From the NCBI GenBank assembly GCA_963751775.1, contig CAVVVW010000013.1, forward strand, positions 1-64,000: 64,000 nt of DNA, in the 5' to 3' direction. Of this stretch, positions 1 to 10,024 are shown piece after piece (the stretch's first letter is position 1; the number at the start of each line of letters is the position of its first letter). Made by a program: the position numbers and the translations under genes. This DNA is from CADEEN01 sp963751775. Its GTDB lineage: Bacteria; Pseudomonadota; Gammaproteobacteria; Burkholderiales; Burkholderiaceae_C. The notes under the pieces were generated by a model. It made no database searches and was not told where the DNA came from. It saw nothing but the letters and a program-made list of their open reading frames with translations.

Positions 1-508
1 CGAAGGACTTGTTGTGCATGCGCCGGTTGACGCGGGTGAAGTCGGTCAGCATGCCCAGCCCGCGAAAGGCACGCGACGCGACCGGGTTGAAGAGGCGAAT
101 CTCGATGTTCGGATGCGAGTCGAGCGCCAGCAGCTTGTTGTCATTGGCCTTCGTACCGACATCGTCGACCAGCACGCGCACGCGCACGCCGCGATCGGCG
201 GCACGCAGCAGCGCGTCCGCGAAGAGCCGCCCGGTCAGATCGTCATGCCAGATGTAGTACTGCACATCCAGCGAGCGTGTGGCCGCATCGGCCAGGATCA
301 TGCGCGCGACCATCGCCTCGACGCCATTTGGCAGCGGACGGAACCCGCTCTGGCCTGGATGCAGCGCTTGCATCTGGCTGCCGGACAGGCCAAGTGGGGT
401 CGATGCGGTGTCCAGCAGCGCGTGCGATTCGACGCGGTCGTAGCCGGAGGGCAGGCTGGCGCAAGCGCCGACCAGCAGCAACGCCGCGATGGCCAGCAGG
501 CGTCGCAT
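1..508 (-). CDS. Phospholipase D-like lipoprotein, partial (C-terminus beyond left edge)
   Basis: The first 169 residues of a PLD-superfamily protein (cardiolipin-synthase/YmdC-like) are visible, reading leftwards out of the window. A signal peptide with lipobox L-V-G-A-C places the lipidated cysteine at residue 16. The segment from about residue 80 (LDVQYYIWHDD, then GVRVRVLVDDVG) is typical of this family. The first HxK of an HKD motif (H165, K167) lies at the window edge, so its aspartate and the second HKD motif are not seen. It starts 2 bp after the stop of the DUF3047 gene, so the two are probably cotranscribed. Likely role: outer-membrane-associated phospholipid or phosphodiester chemistry. 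Family assignment is good; substrate is unknown. Confidence 0.8.
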   Translation of the reverse strand, partial: MRRLLAIAALLLVGACASLPSGYDRVESHALLDTASTPLGLSGSQMQALHPGQSGFRPLPNGVEAMVARMILADAATRSLDVQYYIWHDDLTGRLFADALLRAADRGVRVRVLVDDVGTKANDNKLLALDSHPNIEIRLFNPVASRAFRGLGMLTDFTRVNRRMHNKSF

Positions 509-510
509 GC

Positions 511-1250
511 TCAGCCGCCCGGGCAACCGATGCGGATGTCGGCGTATTCGCCTACGGCCTTGGTGCCCGTGTTGTCGGTATCGGTCATGACGGCCACGCC
601 CAGCACCGGACCCGCCTCGGCGCCGTAGGCACGCCGGTAGTCGTCGGCCAGGTTGCGCTGCACCGACTGCCAGCTTCCGAGGCCGTGGGCCCCGAAGCGA
701 CAGCCAGCATCTTGACCTGGCTGGTGTGGGCCGACGCAATCACGCTGCCCACCGGAACCTGATCGGTCCAGATGTACATCAGCATGGCGTAGGGAGGCGT
801 GCGCCCCGACAGGGCCTTGGCCCGCTTGAACTGCTTCTGCTCGGCCTCGGGCAGCGTGGTCACGTCGCCATCGAACGCGACCAGCACGCGAAGGGGCGCG
901 TCCTCGCGACGCCTTGTCGCGGTTGTCGGCGCCGGCAACGAGTGCATCGGTCTTCCAATCCCAGCTCAGCGTCATGGGCACACGAATGGCGGGCTTCAGC
1001 GGGGCCACGTAGAGCGAAGCCGATCGGTCCGCGCTGGCGCGCAGCACGCCGCGCGGCCGCCATCCGCAACCAGCGTGTACACGGTGTCGCGCTTGAGCTT
1101 GGATAACGGCAGGTGCGTCCAGCCGGCCGCCTTCTGGTCAAAGCCGAGCTTGCGCGGTTCGCACGGCCGCGTGGCGACTTCGCCAGCGGCACCGGCCGTC
1201 GCGCTGCCAAGCAAGAGGCTTGCGAGAAGAGTGCATTGCGAGGTGTTCAT
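511..1250 (-). CDS. DUF3047 exported protein, frame broken three times
   Basis: Three reading frames must be joined to recover one DUF3047-like protein. The start is ATG at 1250, followed by a signal peptide ending near AGAAGEVATRP. Frame changes fall near 1045, 905 and 690. The C-terminal part is diagnostic: GLGSWQSVQRNLADDYRRAYG, followed by MTDTDNTG and a terminal YADIRIG. The family has no firm biochemical role; members are periplasmic and about 220-260 residues long, matching the roughly 246 codons here. Protein similarity stays high on both sides of each break, which favours sequence error over decay. It lies 2 bp upstream of the PLD lipoprotein gene. Confidence 0.65.
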
Positions 1251-1503
1251 GGCAAGGTCGGAACCAGCTTGCTGGCATTGGTTGTGAGTATGCCCTGCCC
1301 CTTGGGCAAGACTGACGGCGCCGTGGCGCGCGGCCGCGCGCAATCACAAGCGCACGGGCCGATCGCCAGATCGGCCACACACGGCGGAGTTTGCGCCGTA
1401 CGCGGGCGCGTGAGTTGAGGGCCCTCAATCGGCGCGTCGATAGGCCGATGCGCCAACGCCGATTCCAGGCGAAATCGCATGAGCGCCCGTTAGACTAGCC
1501 GCG

Positions 1504-3163
1504 ATGCCCTCTCGCGCGCACCGTTTTCGAATGCCGAGATTTCTCGCCGCCGCGACGTTCGCCATCGGTGCTGCTGCTGCAGGCCGGCGCCTGGCGCCCA
1601 GGCGCCGGCGACCGCGCCGAGCTGGGCCGAACTCGAGGCCGCCGGAGCCCGCGTTGGCGAAGTCCGTGTCGTGGCCAGGGAAATCTTCGACACCGAGGAC
1701 CCCAAGGAAAACTACCTGCTGTTCAAGTGGGCGAACGCACTGCACATCCAGACGCGGCCGGAGGTCATCGCGCGCCAGGTGCTGTTCAAGACCGGTGATC
1801 TGGTGTCGGTGCGCGTGATCGAGGAGACCGAGCGCGTGCTGCGCGCCAACCGCTACCTGTACGACGTGCAGTTCCAGCCGGTGGTCCAGCCCGGCGGCGT
1901 GGTCGACATCGAGGTCGCTGACGCGTGACACCTGGTCGCTCGACGTCGGCGCCAGCGTCGGCCGCGCCGGCGGTGCGAATTCCAGCGGCGTGCACCTGCG
2001 CGAGTACAACCTGCTGGGCACCGGCACCATGGTCAACCTGGGCCGCTCCAACGACGTCGATCGCTCGGGCACCGAGCTGCTGTTCGCCAACGAGCGCATC
2101 TTCGGCAGCTCGGTGTCGGCGAGCCTGAGCCATGCCATCAACAGCGACGGCCGGCGCGACGCCGTTTCGGTGACGCGGCCCTTCTTTGCACTGGACGAGC
2201 GCTGGGCTGCCGGCGTGACGGCGTCCAACGACGACCGCATCGACGCCATCTACAACGCCGGCGTCGTGCAAAGCCAGTACCGCCACCGCGAAGACCGGCG
2301 AGATGTCTTCGGCGGCTGGTCGCCCGGGCTTCAGGGCGGCTGGGTGCAGCGCTATTCCGTGGGCCTGTTTTCCGAGGACGACGCCTACGCGCCCGAGCCG
2401 GGGCTGACGGCGCCCGCGCAAATGCCGGTGGATGACAAGTTGGTGGGGCCCTACATTCGCCTGCAGGTGGTCGAAGACCGCTTCGAGAAGGAGCAGAACC
2501 GCAACCTCATCGGCCGGCCCGAGTTCTTCGCTCTCGGCATGGACGCCAGCGTGCAACTGGGCAGAGCGTTGACGGGCATGGGCTCGACGCGCGACGCATG
2601 GTTGTATTCCGCCAACGTCAGCCGCGGTTTCGAGCCGGTCTACAGCCACCGGCTGATGGCCGAGGCCGACCGTCTCCGGCCGCTACGCGCAGGGGCAGAT
2701 CCAGAACCAGCACCTGGGCTGCGCAGTCGCAGTACTACCTGCCGCAAAGCCCACACCGGCTGTTCTACGCCTCGATCGCGGCGATACCCTGACCCGGCCC
2801 GACCCGGGCGAGACATTGGAGCTCGGCGGCGACAACGGGCTGCGCGGCTACCCGCTGCGCTACCAGAGCGGCACGCGGCGCGCCCTGTTCACGATCGAAG
2901 AGCGCTTCTACACCGACCTCTATGTCTGGCAACTGTTCCGCATCGGTGGGGCGGCCTTCTTCGACACCGGACGCGCCTGGGGCGGCGACAACACCAACAC
3001 GCAGAATCCGGGCCGCTTGAGCGACGCCGGCATCGGCCTGCGCATCGTCAGTGCGCGCTCGGCGCTCTCCAACGTGCTGCACATCGACCTGGCGTACGCG
3101 CTGGATGCCACTGCCGACATCAAGAAGGTCCAAATCGTCGTCAAGAGCCGGACCAGTTTTTGA
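1504..3163 (+). CDS. Omp85/TamA-type outer-membrane beta-barrel protein, several frame breaks
   Basis: Fragments in all three frames join into a POTRA-plus-barrel protein of the surface-antigen (D15) family. An N-terminal signal-like stretch (FLAAATFA) is followed by a POTRA-like region (VRVVAREIFDTEDPKENY, then VIARQVLFKTGDLVSV). The barrel starts near 1930 (WSLDVGASVGRAGG) and ends with aromatic-terminated strands; the last residues are TSF. GDNGLRGYPLRYQSG near 2830 resembles the conserved barrel loop before the final strands. Breaks lie near 1563, 1603, 1925, 2665 and 2760. Likely role: outer-membrane assembly or translocation. The start is uncertain; ATG 1531 is an alternative. It converges on the GGDEF-EAL gene. 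Confidence 0.6.
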
Positions 3164-3190
3164 TCCGTGGCCCGGCCGTCGACTGTTTGC

Positions 3191-3206
3191 GGCCTGAAGT
3201 CAGGCC
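3191..3206. terminator. Perfect hairpin between convergent genes
   Basis: GGCCTGA and TCAGGCC pair perfectly around a 2-base loop, overlapping the stop codon of the GGDEF-EAL gene and 28 bp beyond the barrel-protein stop. There is no T tract, so intrinsic termination is only a possibility. Confidence 0.3.
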
Positions 3207-5225
3207 TTCGCGTTTGCAGCGAGACGCTTCACCGCGTTCTCGGTGCCGCCCCAGGCCATGCGCTCGAAGGCCTCGGCCGGCATCGGCCGGCCGATCAGAA
3301 AGCCCTGCAACATGCCGCAACCGATGCGCTGCAGGAACTCGCGCTGCGGGGCCGTCTCGACCCCTTCGGCGACGACCCGGATGCCGAGTGCGCTGGCCAG
3401 TTGCACGATGGCCTGGACCAGGACCCGATCGTCTTCAACGCCGGGCAGGTCAAAGATGAAACTGCGGTCGATCTTGATCTTCGATGGCCGCAGGTGCTTC
3501 AGGTAGGCCAGCGACGAGTAGCCGGTACCGAAATCGTCCACCGCCAGCGGCAGCCCCAGCGCGTGCAGCCGTTCGACGATCAGGCGCGTGGTGTCGGTGT
3601 CGGTCATGAGCACGCTTTCGGTCAGCTCGACCTCGAGCTCGTGCGGCTGAACGCCGAAGTCCGCCATGGCGCGTGTCAAGGTGTCGATCAGCCGGTGATT
3701 GCGAAACTCGAGCGCCGAGATGTTCACGGCAATGCTGCCGAATTGCAGTCCAGCGCTCCGCCACTGCGCGATCTGCGCACACGCGGCACGAATCGCCCAG
3801 GCGCCAACGTCGCTGATCGAGCCCGCACTCTTCGGCCGCGCGGATGAATTCGAGCGGCGGCACCAGTCCTCGTTGCGGATGCTGCCAGCGAATCAGAGCC
3901 TCACAGCCCAACAACTCGCCGCTGGCAGCGTCGATCTGCGGCTGGTAGTGCAGCACGAACTCATCGTGCGCCAGTGCGTGTCGCAGCTCCTGTTCCAGCT
4001 GGATGCTCGCCAACAGGTTGGCATTGAATTCGTTGCGGAAGAAGCTGCAACGCGCACGGCCCAGGTTCTTCGCCGCATACATCGCCGTGTCGGCATACTG
4101 CACCAGCGTTTCGTGGTCGACTGCGTCGTCAGGAAACAGGGCCACACCGATACTGGCCGACACGCTGACCTCGCCCGTGCCCAGCGGCACCGGCTGCTCG
4201 ATCACTTTGAGCAGGCGGTCTGCAGTGGCCGCCACTTCGGACCACTGGCTGGCATCGCGCAGCAAGATCGTGAATTCGTCGCCGCTGTGGCGGCAGACCA
4301 CGTCGGCCGCCCGCACGGCGTCGCACAGGCGCTGGGCCATCGCCACCAGCAACGCATCGCCGGCCGCATGACCCCAGGTGTCGTTGATCGCCTTGAAGCG
4401 GTCGAGATCGATGAACAGCAAGGCCAGGCGCCCGCCGTCGCGCTGCGCACCGGCAACCGCGCTGTGCGTCAACTCACGGAACAACACCCGATTCGGCAGC
4501 CCGGTCAGCGTGTCGTGCAGGGCCACCTTCTCCAGCTCGGCCTTTTGCGCTTCGAGTCGCGCAAACAGCCCGTCGATCTGGACATGCACCTCGTTGAGGT
4601 GTTCACCCAGTTGGCCCAGTTCGTCGCGACGATCCCAGTGCACCGGTGCAACCTCGGCGCGCAGCGCGATCTCGCTGGCCTGGCGCTTCAGGCGCTTGAT
4701 CGGCGCCAGCAGGCGCCGGTACAAGACCGCCATCAGGACCGCCACGCTGAGCAGCACCTGCAGGGCCGCCAACTCGATGTTGGCACGCCGCCGCTCGGCC
4801 AGCATGCGATCGATCTGCGCGGGGTCGAACCAGATCTCGAGTTCGCCCAGCAGCTCACCTTCGCGCGAGATCGGCGCTTTCAGGGCCACCCCTTGCCCGG
4901 GCGCATGATCCGCTTTCGTCAGCACGGTCGGCACCGACAGGGGTCGGGTTTCGGACAAGCGCAGGCCCAGAACCGAAGGCTCGGCGAGCGCGCGCTGAGT
5001 GGTTGTTCGAGTGGTCTTCTCGTCCATCGTCCACAGCGGCTCGACCAGCGCGGCAGCGGTCATCACCAGCACCGCCTGGCGGTTCTGTGCGATCAGCGGC
5101 TCGTGCTCGAGGCGCGTCAGGCGCTGCTCGACGTGCCACAGTGCGACGGTCGGTGCCAACACCGCGACGCCGATGCCCAGCAGCACGGTGCTGCGAATCG
5201 ACATGGTCGGCCATCGCATGATCAC
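3200..5225 (-). CDS. Membrane-anchored GGDEF-EAL cyclic-di-GMP protein, one frame break
   Basis: This is a dual diguanylate cyclase/phosphodiesterase. Two membrane segments (about residues 10-30 and 152-169) flank a periplasmic sensor of roughly 120 residues, followed by a HAMP-like linker. The GGDEF domain (about 235-400) has the variant signature SGDEF at 314-318, and an inhibitory RxxD site (RAAD, 305-308) five residues upstream. The EAL domain starts near 410 (EAL at 443-445) and keeps DDFGTGYSS. One extra base near 3815 breaks the frame inside the EAL domain; removing a C restores CGLISDVGAW. With that repaired, both domains look intact. It ends convergently with the outer-membrane barrel gene. 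Confidence 0.88.
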
Positions 5226-5477
5226 GCCCTTGTGCCAACACGGGGCCGGACGCCATTTGCGGCGATCCGATCATCGGACGGCACTGCAAGTCAGACGGAC
5301 GGGGACGACTGTTGGCATGGAAAGCACGGTGACCCGCGGCCCTGCGAATTGCCGGCCGCTGCACCGAGCCAAGTATCGCCATGCCGCCGCTGCCGCTGTC
5401 GCGCGCGTGCGTGAAGAACGGCCGCTTTGTCGTCGCCACCGCTTTTCGCGCCCTTGACTTGCGACAATGCACGCTCG

Positions 5478-6176
5478 ATGGACGACGCCAGCAGGACCAA
5501 GGCCACGCCACCACGTCGCGCGATCCGCAGCTACGTGCTGCGCGCCGGGCGCATGGGCAGCGGCCAGGCGCGCGCCCTGGCCGAACTCGGGCCGCGCTTC
5601 GTGTTGCCGTTTGCAGCCGTGCCGCTCGACGCCACCGCGGTGTTCGGCCGCAGCGCACCACTGGTCGTCGAAATCGGCTTCGGCATGGGCCACGCCACGG
5701 CGCAGATCGCCGCGCTGCGCCCCGACACGGACTTCATCGGCATCGAAGTCCATGCGCCCGGCGTCGGCGCGCTGCTGCAGCGCATCGACGAAGCACAAGC
5801 CAGCAACCTGCGCATCGTGCAGCACGACGCCGTCGCGGTGCTCGAGCAAATGATCGCACCGGCGACCCTGGCCGGCGTGCATGTCTTCTTTCCCGACCCG
5901 TGGCACAAGAAGAAGCATCACAAGCGGCGCCTGATTCAGCCCGCATTCGCGGCCCTGATCGCGTCGCGCCTGGCGCCCGGCGGCCGCCTGCACTGCGCCA
6001 CCGATTGGCAGCCTTACGCCGAGCAGATGCTGGCCGTGCTGACGGCCGAGCCGCTGCTGGCCAACACCTGCGAGGGCTACGCGCCGCGGCCGGCGCTGCG
6101 GCCGATGACGAAGTTCGAGCAGCGCGGCCTCGGACTCGGCCACGCCGTCTGGGACCTGGTGTTCACGCGCCGCTGA
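5478..6176 (+). CDS. trmB: tRNA (guanine-N7-)-methyltransferase
   Basis: TrmB methylates N7 of G46 in the tRNA variable loop using S-adenosylmethionine. The 232-residue protein has the SAM-binding loop EIGFGMGH, the family motif FFPDPWHKKKHHKRR, and the C-terminal TKFEQRGLGLGH that contacts substrate. ATG 5478 is chosen because the protein then begins with the usual basic N-terminus; an upstream in-frame ATG at 5427 would add 17 residues without family support. The gene is intact. It converges on the glutathione S-transferase gene 10 bp downstream. Confidence 0.93.
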   Translation: MDDASRTKATPPRRAIRSYVLRAGRMGSGQARALAELGPRFVLPFAAVPLDATAVFGRSAPLVVEIGFGMGHATAQIAALRPDTDFIGIEVHAPGVGALLQRIDEAQASNLRIVQHDAVAVLEQMIAPATLAGVHVFFPDPWHKKKHHKRRLIQPAFAALIASRLAPGGRLHCATDWQPYAEQMLAVLTAEPLLANTCEGYAPRPALRPMTKFEQRGLGLGHAVWDLVFTRR

Positions 6177-6186
6177 AGCCGCCGCG

Positions 6187-6872
6187 TCAGGCCGGGCGCT
6201 GGCGGTAGGGCTCCTCGAAATCGAGGAAATCGCGCTCGGCCAGCGCGTCGGCAACCCAGGCCGCCACGCCGGGCGAGGCCCACAGGCGCTCGACGTAGTC
6301 ACGCGCCGGTGCCGACACCGGCAGCGCATAACCACGCACACGCGCCGCCACCGGCGCGTAGATACGCATCGACGGCACCGAACTCGCCGAACAGGAACGG
6401 GCCGCCACTCGCGGCCAGTTGCTCGGTCCAGAGCGAATCGATGCGCGCCAGGTCGCGCTGCAGCGCGGCCTCGGCAGCCGAACAGGCGCGCGCCGACCTC
6501 GGGCAGTTCGGCCTCGATGTTCATCGGGCAGAGGTCGCGCAGGGCCGAGAAGCCGGCATGCATCTCGGCCGCCAGGCTGCGGGCGCGCGCGCGCTGCATC
6601 GCATCGCGCGGCCACAGCGCCAGCCGTGGATGCGTATCGGCCAGCGCCTCGACAATGGCCAGCGTGTCCCAGACCGCGAAGCCGTCGATCAGCAGCACCG
6701 GCACCCGACCCGCCGGCGTGTAGCGCGCCAGTTCGCGGTAGAACGCCGAGCCGGGCGTGAAGTCGAAGCGCAGCTTGATCTCGTCGAACGCGATGCCGAA
6801 GTGGCGCATCAGCACCCACGGCCGCATCGACCAGGACGAGTAGTTCTTGTTGCCGATCACCAGTTGCAGCAT
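6187..6872 (-). CDS. Glutathione S-transferase, two frame breaks
   Basis: The N-terminal thioredoxin fold is clear: LVIGNKNYSSWSMRPWVLM, then GRVPVLLIDGFAVWDT with the cis-proline and a catalytic serine region. The C-terminal helical domain is spread over two further frames (breaks near 6480 and 6385) and ends LAERDFLDFEEPYRQRPA. The total length exceeds a whole number of codons by two, as expected from two one-base insertions. The ending resembles the YfcF/stringent-starvation type of bacterial GST. Substrate cannot be read from sequence. Confidence 0.78.
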
Positions 6873-6947
6873 GTGCGGGCTCCGATTGCCGTGCTGCGCA
6901 TGCTAGCCGCGGGCGTGTCGCCGCACGATGCAAGTTGCTGATGCCGG

Positions 6948-7773
6948 CTATGCGTGCCAGTCCACCCAGCCCGTGAAGTAGGTCAGCAGCACCACGGCGC
7001 CGAAGGCGATGCGGTACCAGGCAAAGGGCACGAAGTCATGGCTGGCGATGTAGCGCAGCAGCCAACGCACGCAGGCCCAGGCGGCAACGAAGCTGACGAC
7101 CAAGCCGACCGCGAACAATGGCAGGTCGGCTGCCGACAGGGCCGCACGCTCCTTCCACAGGCTGTAGCCGCCGGCCGCCACGAGCGTGGGAATGGCCAGG
7201 AAGAAGCTGAAGTCGGTGGCCGCCTTGCGCGACAGGCCGAGCAGCATGCCGCCGATGATGGTCGCGCCCGAGCGGCTGGTGCCGGGGATCATGCCCAGGC
7301 ATTGCACCAAGCCCGACCTTGAGCGCATCGAGCGGCGTCATGTCGTCGATGTCGTGCACGCGCGGCTGCGGCCGAATCCCGCGTTCGACCCAGAGAATGA
7401 TCAGGCCGCCGACGATGAAGGCCGCCGCGACCACCGGCCCGTTGAAGAGGAAAGCCTTGATGGACTTGTAGGCGACCAGGCCGATCACCGCCGCCGGCGA
7501 AAAGCCGATGGCCACGTTGGCGATGAAGCGGCGCGCACGCACGCTGCTGCCGAAGTCATGCACCGCGCCGTACAGCCGCTGCCAGTACACGATCACGACC
7601 GCCAGGATCGCGCCAGATTGGATGGCGATGTCGAAGACCTTGGACTTCTCGTCGGTCAGACCCAGCAAGGCACCGGCCAGGATCAGGTGGCCGGTCGACG
7701 AGACCGGCAGGAACTCGGTGAGTCCCTCGACGATGCCCATCACCGCGGCCTTGCCCAGCACGATCCAATCCAC
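6948..7773 (-). CDS. uppP: Undecaprenyl-diphosphatase, one frame break
   Basis: UppP (BacA) dephosphorylates undecaprenyl diphosphate to recycle the lipid carrier of cell-wall synthesis and gives bacitracin tolerance. Both catalytic motifs are present: EGLTEFLPVSSTGH near residue 15 and PGTSRSGAT near 165. Several hydrophobic segments match the family's multi-pass topology. One extra G near 7312 (GGGC where GGC is expected in frame) separates the two halves; removing it gives VGLVQCLGMIPGTSRSG and a protein of about 275 residues, the normal length. Confidence 0.9.
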
Positions 7774-7887
7774 TGCGACTCCTGTTGCGCCTGCTCACTG
7801 CGGGTTGCAGCGGCAAGGCGGCGGATGATAGCGGGGCAGCAGCCTCATGCCGCACCCGACCGCAAGGCCGCGCCGGCCACCGACCGG

Positions 7888-8453
7888 CTAGCGTGGCTCG
7901 GCAAAACTCAGTTCGACACCACGGCTCGTGACCACGATCTCGGCGGCCGTCACGCCTGCGCGCTGCAGCAGCTTCAATCGCTCGGCGTCGGCGCGGTAGA
8001 GCACGAAGTCGTCGAGCAGGCGCTCGGCCAGCAAGGCGCCCAGCCTCGCGCCTTCCGGCGCGAGCGGTCCGCTGCCCAGGTCGAGCTTCACGTCCTGTAC
8101 GCGCACCTGCGACAGCCGCAGGCTGGCATCGCTTGGCTTCGTAGCGCAGCGCATAGTCCAGCGCCAGCGTGCCGCGCGCGGTGCGTCCCGACAGCCGCTC
8201 GGTGGCGACCAGGTCGAGATCGGTCGCAATGCGGTTGCGTTCGGGCAGCAGGCGCAACATGGGCCGCGCGACGTTGATGTCGATGATCTCGAACAGTCGC
8301 AGCTGGCGCGGAAACTGGCGCTCGACAATGCTCTGCAAGCTTCTCCTGCGACAGCAGCACGTTGCGCGGCACGCCCCAGCCGGCACAACCCGCGAGCCCC
8401 GCCGCGACGACGAAGGTCACGGCCGCTAGCGCGGTGGCCAGGCGGCGGGTCAT
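7888..8453 (-). CDS. DUF1439 lipoprotein, two frame breaks
   Basis: This is a small lipoprotein of the YceB/DUF1439 type. The signal peptide ends in lipobox L-A-G-C at residues 20-23. Downstream, FPRQLRLFEIIDINVARPML, then LLPERNRIATDLDL and a C-terminal amphipathic region match the family, which resembles tubular lipid-binding folds. Breaks lie near 8345 and 8130, and the length is two bases over a codon multiple. No function is established. It is divergent from the TetR gene across about 80 bp. Confidence 0.7.
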
Positions 8454-8510
8454 GGCGCGGATTCTAGGAGCCGGCCTCGATTGACCGAACCCGGGTGGCA
8501 GGCGTACATT

Positions 8511-8524
8511 ACTGACCAGTCAGT
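8511..8524. promoter_or_regulatory. Imperfect palindrome, candidate TetR operator
   Basis: ACTGACCAGTCAGT matches its own reverse complement at 12 of 14 positions and lies 11 bp before the TetR start codon, in the interval divergent from the DUF1439 gene. Autorepressing TetR proteins often bind such sites. Assignment is by position and symmetry only. Confidence 0.4.
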
Positions 8525-8534
8525 CATTAAGAAG

Positions 8535-9221
8535 ATGTCCGCCGTAAACCCGCCCGACGTGCACACCAGGCCGCGCCAGCGCCGCAAAGACGCGCGTCCG
8601 CACGAGTTGCTCGAAGCCGCGCTGGCCCTGTTCGTCGAGAAGGGCTTTGCTTCGACCCGCACCGAAGAGGTGGCGCAGCGCGCCGGTGTGTCCAAGGGCA
8701 CGCTGTATCTGTACTACCCGAGCAAGGAAGAACTGCTCAAGGCCGTGATCGCGCATTACCTGTCTGCGCGCATTGCCGACACCGCCGAAGAGGTGCGCCG
8801 AATCGACGGGCCGATGGCGCCGGTGCTGCGCGAAATGCTCGTCGGATGGTGGCAGCATACCTACGCCAGCCCGGCTTCCGGCACCTTCAAGCTGATCATC
8901 TCGGAGGTCCGCGCCTTCCCGGAAATCGCCGAGTTCTATGTCCGCGAGGTCATCGAGCCCGGCCACGAATTGGTCGGCACCGTCCTGCGGCGCGGCATCG
9001 CCAGCGGCGAGTTTCGCGCCGTGAACGTCGAGAGCGCGGTGCATTCTCTGCTGTTGCCGATGGTCATGCTGTGCACCCACAAGCACGCGCTGGGAGCCTG
9101 CACCCAGCACTCGATCGACGCCGAGAAATTCATAGCCGATCACGTCGAGCTGGTCCTGAGTGGGCTGTTGCGCACGCAGCCCAAACCGTTGCGCACGGCG
9201 CGGCCCATAAAATCAGCGTGA
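8535..9221 (+). CDS. TetR/AcrR-family transcriptional regulator
   Basis: The 228-residue protein has an N-terminal TetR DNA-binding domain (LLEAALALFVEKGFASTRTE, then the recognition helix region GVSKGTLYLYYPSKEELL) and a C-terminal ligand domain. ATG 8535 is used because it follows the palindrome at 8511-8524 and gives a family-typical N-terminus. Its neighbours, a methyltransferase and TolC, suggest control of efflux or envelope functions, but no efflux-pump gene is next to it. Effector unknown. Confidence 0.85.
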   Translation: MSAVNPPDVHTRPRQRRKDARPHELLEAALALFVEKGFASTRTEEVAQRAGVSKGTLYLYYPSKEELLKAVIAHYLSARIADTAEEVRRIDGPMAPVLREMLVGWWQHTYASPASGTFKLIISEVRAFPEIAEFYVREVIEPGHELVGTVLRRGIASGEFRAVNVESAVHSLLLPMVMLCTHKHALGACTQHSIDAEKFIADHVELVLSGLLRTQPKPLRTARPIKSA

Positions 9222-9237
9222 TTGCCTGGACCCCACC

Positions 9238-9891
9238 ATGAACATCGAACAAGCCCGCTTCAACATGATCGAGCAGCAGATCCGTCCGTGGGAGGTGCTG
9301 GACCAGGACGTTCTCTCGCTGCTGAGCGTCGTCAAACGCGAAGACTTCGTGCCGCCGGCGTTGCGTGAACTGGCCTTTGTCGACACCGAATTGCCGCTGG
9401 CGCAGGGCCAGGTGATGCTGGCGCCGAAGGTCGAGGCGCGGCTGCTGCAGGCACTGCACGTCGAACGCCATGAGCGCGTGCTCGAAGTCGGCGCCGGTTC
9501 GGGCCACATGGCCGCATTGCTGGCGCACAAGGCGCAGCATGTCTTCAGCCTCGAGATCCGCCCGGCACTGGCCGCGATGGCCGCCGCCAATCTGCGCCGT
9601 GCCGGCATCAGCAACGCCACGGTACGCGAAGGCGACGGTTCGTCCGGCCTGCCTGGCGAAGCGCCTTTCGATGTCATCGTGCTGTCGGGCTCGGTGGCCG
9701 AGGTGCCGCAGGCGTTGCTCGATCAGCTCAAGCCGGGGGGACGGCTGGTGGCCATCGTCGGCCATGAGCCCGTGATGCGGGCCACGCTGATCACCCGCGT
9801 GACCGCGGCACAGGTCAAGCGCGAGGTACTGTTCGACACCGTCGCGCCGCGGCTGCAAGGCTTTGCCGAGCCGCCGCCATTCCGCTTCTGA
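9238..9891 (+). CDS. Protein-L-isoaspartate O-methyltransferase family protein
   Basis: The 217-residue protein has the PCMT fold. The N-terminus MNIEQARFNMIEQQIRPWEV is typical of the short beta-proteobacterial version encoded just before tolC. SAM motif I is VLEVGAGSGHMAALL, followed by FDVIVLSGSV and LKPGGRLVAIVG. True Pcm enzymes methylate isoaspartyl residues to repair aged proteins; this subgroup lacks part of the classical substrate signature, so repair activity is not certain. It starts 16 bp after the TetR gene and precedes tolC, suggesting one transcription unit. Confidence 0.82.
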   Translation: MNIEQARFNMIEQQIRPWEVLDQDVLSLLSVVKREDFVPPALRELAFVDTELPLAQGQVMLAPKVEARLLQALHVERHERVLEVGAGSGHMAALLAHKAQHVFSLEIRPALAAMAAANLRRAGISNATVREGDGSSGLPGEAPFDVIVLSGSVAEVPQALLDQLKPGGRLVAIVGHEPVMRATLITRVTAAQVKREVLFDTVAPRLQGFAEPPPFRF

Positions 9892-10024
9892 CCCCGTGCA
9901 TGCAGCTGAGCCCGCATTCCGCCCGCCCGTCGCAAATCGGCACCATCGGCCGCGCCCGATTGCCGCTACAAAGCGCGCTGCCGCCTTATCCTGACACGAA
10001 TCTCTCACGATCGGAGAAGCCTTC

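Noticed and set aside
1251..1503. Small gene in the 253-bp gap before the barrel protein
   Set aside because: Only short GC-driven frames without RBS or recognisable sequence.
3699..5414. A 571-codon open frame on the plus strand opposite the GGDEF-EAL gene
   Set aside because: It mirrors a clear two-domain protein on the other strand and shows no domain of its own. GC-rich third positions keep antisense frames open.
5226..5477. Regulatory RNA or gene between the GGDEF-EAL gene and trmB
   Set aside because: No open frame with support and no convincing hairpin with T tract; it is best read as a divergent promoter region.
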